Assembly (NCBI RefSeq): GCF_018598185.1
Contig: NZ_JAHESC010000005.1
Span: forward strand, 124,001-188,000
Reading direction: 5' to 3'
DNA from: Dawidia soli
GTDB taxonomy: Bacteria; Bacteroidota; Bacteroidia; Cytophagales; Cyclobacteriaceae
DNA: 64,000 nt
In this document: positions 27,746-34,689 of the stretch, piece by piece
Layout of the letters: each line of letters starts with the position of its first letter
Numbering within the stretch: the stretch's first letter is position 1
Made by a program: the position numbers and the translations under genes
The notes under the pieces: generated by a model
Database searches by the model: none
Told to the model about the DNA's origin: nothing
Seen by the model: the letters and a program-made list of their open reading frames with translations, nothing else

Positions 27746-28561
27746 ATGAAAGCGAACAATCAATATGCCGTCGTTACGGGCGGCACCAGCGGCGTCGGCT
27801 ACGAGCTTGCCCGGCTGCTGGCAAAAGATGGGTATAACCTGATCCTGGCCGCACGCCACGAGCAGGACCTGGTGCGCGTAAGCAACGAGCTTAAGAACGA
27901 GTTCGGTGTAGAGGTGACATACATTTCGAAAGACCTCTTTGTGCCCGATCACGCGTTTGATCTGTACAACGACATCAAAACGAAGAACCTGCAGATCGAA
28001 ATCCTCATTAACGACGCCGGCCAGGGGCAATACGGCGAGTTCCTCGACACAGACCTGCGGCGTGAGCTGGATATCATCAACCTGAACATCTCCAGCCTGG
28101 TGATCCTTACGAAGCTCTTCCTGCGCGACATGGTGGCGCAGGGACACGGCCGCATCATGAACCTTTCGTCGATCGCCAGCAAGATGCCCGGCCCCTGGCA
28201 GTCGGTATACCACGGCACCAAGGCCTTTGTGCAGTCGTTTACAGAAGCCGTGCGCAGCGAAGTAAAAGACAAAGGCGTCACCGTCACGGCCCTGCTACCC
28301 GGTGCCACCGACACCGACTTCTTCAACAAGGCCGACATGAACAGTTCGAAGATCGTACAGGAAGGCGACCTCGACCTGGCGGCCGATGCCGCGAAGGATG
28401 GCTACGAGGCCATGATGAAGGGCGATGACATGGTGGTATCCGGCATGAAGAACAAAATGCAGGTAGCCATGAGCAACGTCACGCCCGACGGCGCGCTGGC
28501 CGACAAAATGAAAAAGCAGCAAGGTCCCGCACGGGAGAAAAAGGAAAGACAGATCCATTAA
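27746..28561 (+). CDS. short-chain dehydrogenase/reductase
   Basis: A 271-residue NAD(P)-dependent classical SDR. It has the Rossmann glycine motif TGGTSGVG at about 11-18, INDAGQGQYG (NAG motif variant) near 90, catalytic Ser in IMNLSSIASK and the YHGTK Tyr/Lys pair at about 153-157, then the PGATDTDFF segment. The C-terminal tail is charged (KKQQGPAREKKERQ). It lies 32 bases after katE and 12 before the alcohol dehydrogenase, on the same strand. Substrate unknown; DltE/YqjQ-like SDRs of this size act on varied alcohols or ketones. Confidence 0.92.
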   Translation: MKANNQYAVVTGGTSGVGYELARLLAKDGYNLILAARHEQDLVRVSNELKNEFGVEVTYISKDLFVPDHAFDLYNDIKTKNLQIEILINDAGQGQYGEFLDTDLRRELDIINLNISSLVILTKLFLRDMVAQGHGRIMNLSSIASKMPGPWQSVYHGTKAFVQSFTEAVRSEVKDKGVTVTALLPGATDTDFFNKADMNSSKIVQEGDLDLAADAAKDGYEAMMKGDDMVVSGMKNKMQVAMSNVTPDGALADKMKKQQGPAREKKERQIH

Positions 28562-28573
28562 TCCCGCAGAAAT

Positions 28574-29743
28574 ATGAAAGCAGCACGCATTCATGGACCT
28601 CGCAGCGTTACATGCGATACCGTTGACGATCCTGTTATAAAAGAAAACAGCGATGTCATTCTCAAGGTTACGTCCACAGCCATCTGTGGCTCCGACCTGC
28701 ATATTTACTCCGGCGGATTGCCACAGCCTCGCCCCATGGTGCTCGGCCACGAGTTCATGGGCATTGTAGAGGAAGTGGGCTCCGCGGTCACCAAACTAAA
28801 ACGAGGCGACCGTGTAGTAGTACCGTTTCCGATTGCCTGCGGTCACTGCTTCTTCTGTTCGCACCACTTGCCCGGGCATTGTGAGCACAGTAACCCGGAG
28901 CACTATGGCCCCGAAGGTGGTATCCTGAAAGAAAAGGGCGGCGCGCTTTTCGGTTATACCGATCTGTATGGCGGCTATGATGGCGGCCAGGCTGAATATG
29001 TACGTGTGCCCTATGCCGACGTCGGTCCCCGCCGTGTGCCCGATAGCCTGACCGATGAGCAAGTGCTCTTTCTGACGGATATATTTCCCACCGGCTATAC
29101 CGGTGTGGACTGGGGCGAAGTAAAAGGAGGGGAGACCGTGGCCATCTTTGGCGCAGGCCCCGTGGGCATCATGGCCGCCAAGAGCGCCTGGCTGCGCGGT
29201 GCCGGCCGCGTGGTGATCGTGGATACCCTGCCCTATCGCCTGGCCAAAGCGCAAGCCACCGCGGCGTGTGAGACGATCCTCTGGGACGATGATGCCAAAG
29301 ATGTGATCGAAAAGATCCGCGAAATGACCCAGGGTCGCGGCGCCGATGTGTGTATCGACGCCGTGGGTTTCGAACCCGACCGCAATCTGCTCGATCGTGC
29401 CAAAGCCGTCATCAACCTGGAGAAGGGATCGCCGAAGGTACTGGAGGCCTGTATGAGTGCCGTTCGCCGAGGCGGCATTGTGTCGGTATTGGGCGTATAC
29501 CCGGTGCATTATGACAACTTCCCCGTCGGACAGTTCTTCGACAAGGGCATCGTATTGAAAGGTGGCCAGGCTCCTGCACACAAATACATCGACCAGCTGC
29601 TGCAGTACGTGGTAGAAGGCAAAGTAAAGCTCGATGATATCATCACACACCGGTTGCCGCTGTCCCAGGTATCGCACGGTTACAAAATATTCAAGGAGAA
29701 AGAAGAGGACTGCGTCAAGGTAGTGCTCGATCCCTGGAAGTAA
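28574..29743 (+). CDS. zinc-dependent alcohol dehydrogenase, formaldehyde-dehydrogenase-like
   Basis: A 389-residue medium-chain dehydrogenase. Catalytic-zinc features are C38 in AICGSDLH and GHEFMGIVEEVG (His-Glu). A structural zinc lobe follows with four Cys in CGHCFFCSHHLPGHC. The NAD-binding Rossmann motif is VAIFGAGPVGIMAA near 190-203. The insertion after the zinc lobe and the long C-terminus match glutathione-independent formaldehyde dehydrogenase-like enzymes that occur in stress islands. It ends the catalase-SDR-ADH run and is followed by a strong terminator. The true substrate is not deducible. Confidence 0.92.
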   Translation: MKAARIHGPRSVTCDTVDDPVIKENSDVILKVTSTAICGSDLHIYSGGLPQPRPMVLGHEFMGIVEEVGSAVTKLKRGDRVVVPFPIACGHCFFCSHHLPGHCEHSNPEHYGPEGGILKEKGGALFGYTDLYGGYDGGQAEYVRVPYADVGPRRVPDSLTDEQVLFLTDIFPTGYTGVDWGEVKGGETVAIFGAGPVGIMAAKSAWLRGAGRVVIVDTLPYRLAKAQATAACETILWDDDAKDVIEKIREMTQGRGADVCIDAVGFEPDRNLLDRAKAVINLEKGSPKVLEACMSAVRRGGIVSVLGVYPVHYDNFPVGQFFDKGIVLKGGQAPAHKYIDQLLQYVVEGKVKLDDIITHRLPLSQVSHGYKIFKEKEEDCVKVVLDPWK

Positions 29744-29767
29744 GGATTGGGGAAAATTATACTAAAG

Positions 29768-29799
29768 AGAGCGTCTCACATGAGGGACGCTCTTTTTTT
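29768..29799 (+). terminator. intrinsic terminator of the stress cluster
   Basis: Stem AGAGCGTC (29768-29775) pairs with GACGCTCT (29786-29793) and a run of T residues follows. It lies 24 bases past the dehydrogenase stop, a textbook rho-independent terminator. Confidence 0.9.
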
Positions 29800-30108
29800 A
29801 CCCTATTGTAGCGCACGTACCACAATTGATGCCGCTCATGTATTAGAATGACATTAGAAATAAAACCTTACCGACACTTCTTCCAAATACGACCAATTAT
29901 AGTTTAACTTTAGTTCACTAAATGTGTTGACGGGTTAGTATTGAAGGGTTAGCAACGTATTATTATAATCTTTATAGCTCCCAGGTCGATACAACGGGCA
30001 GTATATACCTGGCGAGTTTCAATGCAAGTATTGAATGCAATAGCGGGATGACTTACATATTCCGCCGGTCTGTGCTTTATTCTTTTTTCAACCTAAATAT
30101 CACTGTCT
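29800..30108. promoter_or_regulatory. AT-rich upstream region of the orphan lipoprotein
   Basis: About 309 bases without a gene, clearly more AT-rich than the flanks. Seen here are an inverted repeat TTTAGT-TC-ACTAAA (29909-29922), a GGGTTAG direct repeat (29932-29938, 29946-29952) and another inverted repeat TTCAAT-N6-ATTGAA (30018-30035). These are plausible operator elements for the lipoprotein gene that follows. No exact TAnnTTTG box was found. Confidence 0.35.
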
Positions 30109-31536
30109 ATGAAAAAATCCCTTTTGCTTTTTACCTTGTTTGTGACACTGTTGTGTGTCACGCAGTCTTGTAGCGATGAACAGCAGCAAGCGGTTACCCC
30201 GCGCGATGTGAGCTTTTCCCTGGGGTTGCCGGGGGGCGATAATACCCATGGAAGGATGGCTGCAGAGATTCCCGATGGCGCCGCCGTCCTGATCACGCTG
30301 ACGAAACCCGATGGCACGCCCGTGTTATCGCAAGAGCGCATCAATATTCTACACCTTGGCAACGGCTTGGTGACGGAGCCCCTGCGACTGGAGCCGGGTG
30401 AGTACACGATCACCGATTTTTGGATCGTACAGGATTCGTCGGAGGTATTATTCCTGATACCCCAGGCAGGTTCTCCGTTGGCCACGCATGTTTACAGACC
30501 GGTGCCGTTTAACTTTTCCGTCAATGTCGATGGTGTCACCAACATTAGCGTGCAGGTAGTCTCTACCGAAAACCAGGAGCCGGAAGATTTTGGGTATGCG
30601 TCGTTTGGCATTAGCATAGCGCCTGCGCCAAGCTATTTCCGCATCGCGGTCTTTGTAGCAAGCGAAGGAGGATTGACAATGACGGATGCAGAGGCAGTTT
30701 TTATTGAAACATTCGGCCCCTTTGCCGCGCGCCAACTAGCGGCTAAGATCAATACGATCGAAGAAAGCAGTGACTTGAAATGGGGGCGGGGCTTTGTGCT
30801 TCGGATCAACAAGCCTGGCTATGTTTCAATCGAACGGACGATGAATTTGTCGGATCTCGCGCTCCACAAAGATACTCCCCTGGAGATCGTGTTAGAGCAG
30901 GGGCCTCCTGCCGGCAGCCCTGCCATGATTCTGAGTGGAGCCTGGATGACCGGGCCTGCTCCGGAATTGAATTTTCGCATGGAGGGCAGCGGGGTGCTCT
31001 ATGCGGAGTGGGGCAATGGCTTTATGGAAAAATTTACATTCAACAGCGGCCTCTTCGGAGAACGATACAACTTTGATTACAGTAGCCTGCACACGATTAC
31101 CGTTCAGGGAGACCTGGATAAGATTGTGTCCATGACACTCATCTCCTTATGCGACCCGGGATTAAAAGCCATGGATATCCATGCGTTGACCAACCTGCGG
31201 CATTTTATATTTGGTCAGGACTTTATGACCCACCGTGGAACCGTAGTAGACCTCGATCTTTCCAGCCAAACCAAGCTGGATAGCATTTCACTGGAATTTC
31301 ATACGGCGCATGTAATTTTGCCGTCACAGCACAACCTGCATTATGTCAACGTGTATCATTGGGTCGATGATTACAGTGTTTTTGTAGGGAATATTTACAA
31401 CAACGCTGTGGCAAAAAACATTCGGAACGGGTTCTTCCATTATGGATACCAAACGAACAACCAGCTACCGCAAGATGTTGTAGAGAAGCTGGAAAGCTTG
31501 CGAGAAGACCTTGGCTGGGATGTAAGTTACCATTAA
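30109..31536 (+). CDS. orphan lipoprotein of unknown family
   Basis: A 475-residue lipoprotein: signal sequence with lipobox VTQSC (Cys about 21). A first beta-rich domain (about 35-160) reads VLITLTKPDGTPVLS and YTITDFWIVQDSSEVLFL, resembling the carboxypeptidase-regulatory or fimbrial-type sandwich of Bacteroidota surface proteins. A second similar segment follows near 170-260. The C-terminal half (about 280-475) resembles irregular leucine-rich or beta-solenoid turns (LTNLRHFIFGQDF, LDLSSQTKLDSISLEF). I do not recognise the full protein. It is monocistronic, flanked by terminators, and has a more AT-rich codon use than its neighbours, which hints at later acquisition. Confidence 0.72.
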   Translation: MKKSLLLFTLFVTLLCVTQSCSDEQQQAVTPRDVSFSLGLPGGDNTHGRMAAEIPDGAAVLITLTKPDGTPVLSQERINILHLGNGLVTEPLRLEPGEYTITDFWIVQDSSEVLFLIPQAGSPLATHVYRPVPFNFSVNVDGVTNISVQVVSTENQEPEDFGYASFGISIAPAPSYFRIAVFVASEGGLTMTDAEAVFIETFGPFAARQLAAKINTIEESSDLKWGRGFVLRINKPGYVSIERTMNLSDLALHKDTPLEIVLEQGPPAGSPAMILSGAWMTGPAPELNFRMEGSGVLYAEWGNGFMEKFTFNSGLFGERYNFDYSSLHTITVQGDLDKIVSMTLISLCDPGLKAMDIHALTNLRHFIFGQDFMTHRGTVVDLDLSSQTKLDSISLEFHTAHVILPSQHNLHYVNVYHWVDDYSVFVGNIYNNAVAKNIRNGFFHYGYQTNNQLPQDVVEKLESLREDLGWDVSYH

Positions 31537-31552
31537 TACATATACAAAGATA

Positions 31553-31590
31553 AAGAGGCTGCCTCGATAGGAGGGAGCCTCTTCTTTCTT
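31553..31590 (+). terminator. intrinsic terminator after the lipoprotein gene
   Basis: AAGAGGCT (31553-31560) pairs with AGCCTCTT (31576-31583) followed by CTTTCTT. It lies 17 bases after the stop of the orphan lipoprotein. Confidence 0.8.
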
Positions 31591-31688
31591 ATAGATCACA
31601 AGTTATAAACTTTGTACACGTCTGATTCTAAAACAGATTATAGATCATTAAAAGTTCCCCGGTTAGTATAAATTTCTTCGTGGCGAAA

Positions 31689-31724
31689 TTGTCCTATACA
31701 CAGTCCTTTTTGTCCTATATTTTG
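31689..31724 (+). promoter_or_regulatory. direct repeats TTGTCCTATA over a promoter-like site
   Basis: The 10-mer TTGTCCTATA occurs at 31689-31698 and 31710-31719, exactly 21 bp (two helical turns) apart. The second runs into TATATTTTG (31716-31724), one base longer than the -7 consensus. This lies about 60 bases upstream of the AhpD-like gene. Direct repeats two turns apart fit an AraC-type activator site; the regulator is unknown. Confidence 0.45.
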
Positions 31725-31779
31725 CATGTCTCTTTTTGATGCTGGGCTCGTATAACGGAGTAGAAAATTAAAATATAGT

Positions 31780-32316
31780 ATGAAAACCATTCAAGTTCCC
31801 CTCACCGCAGAAGTGAGTCCCGTATCGCAAGCACTCTTTGATCAAATCAAAAAGAAAGTTGGCAAGCTGCCCAACCTGTATGCCACCATCGGTTATTCTG
31901 CATCGGCCTTAAAAGGCTTCCTTGACTTTGAAGCATCGCTGAACAGCGGCGTCTTTACACCCAAAGAACGCGAAGCCATCGCCCTGATCGTGTCTGAAAT
32001 AAATCAATGTGCGTACTGTTTAGCCGCCCACACCATTCTCGCCACCTCCAAAGGTTTTACGAAAGCCGAAACGCTGGACATTCGCCGTGGCCACACCGGC
32101 GATGAACGGTTAAACGTCATTCTTCGTCTCGCCAAATCGATCGTTGAGGATCACGGCCATGCCGATCAGGCCCTGGTGGATGATTTCTTTGCCGCGGGAT
32201 ATCCGCAAGCTGCCCTGGTGGAATTGACGGGTCTGGTTACCGCGCGGATCTTCACCAATTATGTTTACGCCCTCACCGACGTGCCGGTCGACTTCCCCAC
32301 TGCTGAAGCGCTGTAA
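31780..32316 (+). CDS. AhpD/carboxymuconolactone decarboxylase-family protein
   Basis: A 178-residue alkylhydroperoxidase-like protein. The core shows the redox motif NQCAYCLAAHT (CxxC with downstream His) at about 74-84, preceded by FTPKEREAIALIVSE and followed by AETLDIRRGHTGDERLNVILRLA, the CMD/AhpD signature. Members reduce peroxides with thiol donors or act on small cyclic acids. It is a single gene between the lipoprotein terminator and the imuA promoter and is preceded by paired direct repeats. Antioxidant duty is likely but not proven. Confidence 0.92.
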   Translation: MKTIQVPLTAEVSPVSQALFDQIKKKVGKLPNLYATIGYSASALKGFLDFEASLNSGVFTPKEREAIALIVSEINQCAYCLAAHTILATSKGFTKAETLDIRRGHTGDERLNVILRLAKSIVEDHGHADQALVDDFFAAGYPQAALVELTGLVTARIFTNYVYALTDVPVDFPTAEAL

Positions 32317-32359
32317 TCGACTATTTCGGGCCAGATTCCGCGTAAAGTCTAGCGATAAA

Positions 32360-32410
32360 CTAATATTATTAGATTTAATAGCTAATTAAGTTAGTTTTTA
32401 GCTAGCTTTG
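32360..32410 (+). promoter_or_regulatory. promoter and twin operators of the imuA-imuB-dnaE2 cassette
   Basis: Two 13-bp inverted repeats of the form CTAA-N5-TTAG, at 32360-32372 and 32382-32394, have centres 22 bp apart, so they lie on one DNA face. They directly precede an exact -7 box TAGCTTTG at 32403-32410, and the imuA ATG follows at 32445. The second repeat covers the place of the -33 element. That layout is what a repressor of an SOS gene would need. No lexA gene is present nearby, so the binding protein is unknown. Confidence 0.6.
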
Positions 32411-32444
32411 CTCTTCCCAAACAGAATGAAAAAAAGAGCCCACC

Positions 32445-33170
32445 ATGTCTGCGGAAAAAGCCGATATCATTGCCACGTTGCAACGCGAGATCCTTCGCCT
32501 CGAAGGGTTCCGGCCCGGCAGTCATGCGGCAGGCGATGTTAGTCTGGGACCTTTTCAGGAAGCTTTTCCCAATGGTACATTCCCCGTGGGGGCCGTACAC
32601 GAATTCCTTTCGGCCAGCATGGAACAAGGTGCAGCCACCAGTGGTTTCATGGCCGGCCTGCTGGCACCGCTCATGGGCGACAAAGGCGTCGCCCTGTGGG
32701 TCAGTGCTGCACGCAGGCTTTTTCCACCGGCCTTGCAAGGGTTTGGTATATCGCCGCATCGCTTTATCTTTTTAGACCTGAAAAAAGAACGCGACGTATT
32801 GTGGGCCATGGAAGAAGCCCTCAAATGCGGCGCCCTGGCGGCCGTCGTGGGCGAAGTAGGAGAGATGAGCTTTACCGCTTCCCGCCGCCTGCAACTGGCG
32901 GTGGAGCAGAGCCGCGTAACCGGCTTTGTTCTGCGGCACGCTAAACGCAACGTGGGCACTACAGCCTGCGTGTCGCGGTGGCGCATCACACCGGTGGCCA
33001 GCGAGCCCGATGCGGGTTTACCCGGACTGGGATTTCCGCAGTGGCAGGTCGAGCTGCTGCGCATGCGCAACGGCAAGACCGGTGTGTGGAACATACGGTG
33101 GGAAGACAACAAATTCACACCGGTATATAAAACGGAGTCGGTGCACGAACAACAACAACAGGTGGGATGA
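32445..33170 (+). CDS. imuA: ImuA-type RecA-like mutagenesis accessory protein
   Basis: A 241-residue RecA-fold protein of the ImuA family that partners ImuB and DnaE2 in damage-induced mutagenesis. FPNGTFPVGAVHEFL and ATSGFMAGLLAPL occupy the positions where RecA has its N-terminal core and Walker A, but no GxxxxGKT is present, as is usual for ImuA. LWVSAARRLFPPAL and FIFLDLKKERDVLWAMEEALKCGALAAVVGEV match the RecA-like middle strands, and GFVLRH and SRWRI follow. It is the first gene of a three-gene cassette and ends one base before the imuB start, so translation is coupled. Confidence 0.92.
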   Translation: MSAEKADIIATLQREILRLEGFRPGSHAAGDVSLGPFQEAFPNGTFPVGAVHEFLSASMEQGAATSGFMAGLLAPLMGDKGVALWVSAARRLFPPALQGFGISPHRFIFLDLKKERDVLWAMEEALKCGALAAVVGEVGEMSFTASRRLQLAVEQSRVTGFVLRHAKRNVGTTACVSRWRITPVASEPDAGLPGLGFPQWQVELLRMRNGKTGVWNIRWEDNKFTPVYKTESVHEQQQQVG

Positions 33171-33171
33171 T

Positions 33172-34671
33172 ATGGCGGGCAGGTATGTATCGGTTTGGTT
33201 CCGGCACTTGATGACGGATTGGTTCTCGCTCCAGGAGCCCGAACGGCGCAAGCAACCTTTTGTACTCACCGCGCCGGTACACGGCCGCGTAATGATCGTA
33301 GCCGCCAACGCCGTGGCCGAAGCCCGCGGCATTCATGTCGGCATGGCATTGGCCGATGCCCGTGCAGTAGAGCCTACGTTGCAGGCACTGCCCGAAAGAC
33401 CGGGGCTGGCCCGCAAGCTGCTGCACCGCCTGGCCGAGTGGTGCATCCGGTTTACACCGGTCGTTGCCGTAGACCTGCCCGATGGATTACTCCTGGACGT
33501 ATCGGGCTGTGCCCACCTGTGGGGCGGCGAAACACCCTACCTGCAGGCAATTGTCAGGAAGTTACAGGCCCGTCAGTATGATGTGCAGGCTGCCATGGCC
33601 GATACCCCCGGGCGGGCCTGGGGCGTGGCGCGCTTTGGCCGCGCGCCGTGGGTGATCGAACCCCAGCGCCACCTCGACACGCTGCTGACATTGCCGCCCG
33701 AAGCGCTGCGGCTCGAAGCCGACGCTGTTGCCCGCATGCACAAGCTGGGACTGCACCAGGTCCGGCAATTTATACACCTGCCGCGCCCATCGCTGCGCCG
33801 CCGCTTTGGCGAGTCCTTCTTGCAACGGCTGGGCCAGGCACTCGGCCACGAAGACGAAGTGCTGGCGCCCGTACAACCGGTCGAAGCCTACCAGGAGCGC
33901 CTGCCTTGCCTGGAGCCGATCGTCACCGCGACGGGCATCGCCATAGGACTGGAGCAATTGTTACAAACCTTGTGTAAACGCCTGCAGCAAGAGCAGAAGG
34001 GCCTGCGCGCCGCAGTGTTGAAAGGATACCGCGTCGATGGCAAAGTAGAGCAGGTGTCGATCGGAACCCATCGCCCGTCGAACAGCCCGCAACATTTGTT
34101 TAAATTATTCGAAACATCCCTGCCCACCCTCGAGCCGGCCCTCGGTATCGAGCTGTTCATACTCGAAGCGTCGAAGGTGGAAGAGCACTACGACCACCAG
34201 GAGAAGTTATGGGAAGGTCATGGCGGCCTCGATGACCTGCGCCTGTCTGAATTGATCGATCGCCTCTCGGGCCGCTTAGGCCCGGAGGTCATACACCGGT
34301 ATATGCCGGACGAGCATTACTGGCCGGAGCGCTCGTTCCGCCGCGCGGTCTCCCTGCAAGAGCAACCCACCGCGCCCTGGTGCATAGGCCACTTGCGCCC
34401 GGTGCAATTGCTGGCAATACCCGAACGCGTCGAGGTCTCGGCGCTGACACCCGACCATCCCCCCATGCTGTTCCGCTACAAGGGACAACTGCACACCATC
34501 GTACGTGCCGACGGTCCCGAGCGCATCGAGCAGGAGTGGTGGCTGCAGCAAGGCCAGCACCGCGACTATTACCGCGTGGAAGATGATGCAGGACGTCGCT
34601 ACTGGTTGTTCCGCCTGGGCCACTACCACGAAAAAATATACCAATGGTTTATTCACGGCTTCCTGGCCTGA
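33172..34671 (+). CDS. imuB: ImuB, catalytically dead Y-family polymerase paralogue
   Basis: A 499-residue Y-family polymerase-like protein that bridges DnaE2 and the sliding clamp. It opens RYVSVWFRHL where active enzymes have a metal-binding Asp, and the later pair that should be acidic reads PDGLLLDVSGC, so the catalytic acids are missing, as in known ImuB. Palm and thumb regions (about 1-235), a little-finger-like domain (about 240-355) and a C-terminal ImuB region with HLRPVQLLAIPERVEVSAL follow. The end RRYWLFRLGHYHEKIYQWFIHGFLA is typical. ATG 33172 is chosen since the longer upstream frame overlaps imuA. The next gene is dnaE2, 18 bases on. Confidence 0.94.
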   Translation: MAGRYVSVWFRHLMTDWFSLQEPERRKQPFVLTAPVHGRVMIVAANAVAEARGIHVGMALADARAVEPTLQALPERPGLARKLLHRLAEWCIRFTPVVAVDLPDGLLLDVSGCAHLWGGETPYLQAIVRKLQARQYDVQAAMADTPGRAWGVARFGRAPWVIEPQRHLDTLLTLPPEALRLEADAVARMHKLGLHQVRQFIHLPRPSLRRRFGESFLQRLGQALGHEDEVLAPVQPVEAYQERLPCLEPIVTATGIAIGLEQLLQTLCKRLQQEQKGLRAAVLKGYRVDGKVEQVSIGTHRPSNSPQHLFKLFETSLPTLEPALGIELFILEASKVEEHYDHQEKLWEGHGGLDDLRLSELIDRLSGRLGPEVIHRYMPDEHYWPERSFRRAVSLQEQPTAPWCIGHLRPVQLLAIPERVEVSALTPDHPPMLFRYKGQLHTIVRADGPERIEQEWWLQQGQHRDYYRVEDDAGRRYWLFRLGHYHEKIYQWFIHGFLA

Positions 34672-34689
34672 TCTGAAAACGGAGGAGAC

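Noticed and set aside
32926-33171. N-terminal extension of imuB starting inside imuA
   Set aside because: Composition is Arg/Trp-rich without homology, and ATG 33172 begins exactly at the family's RYVSVWF start.
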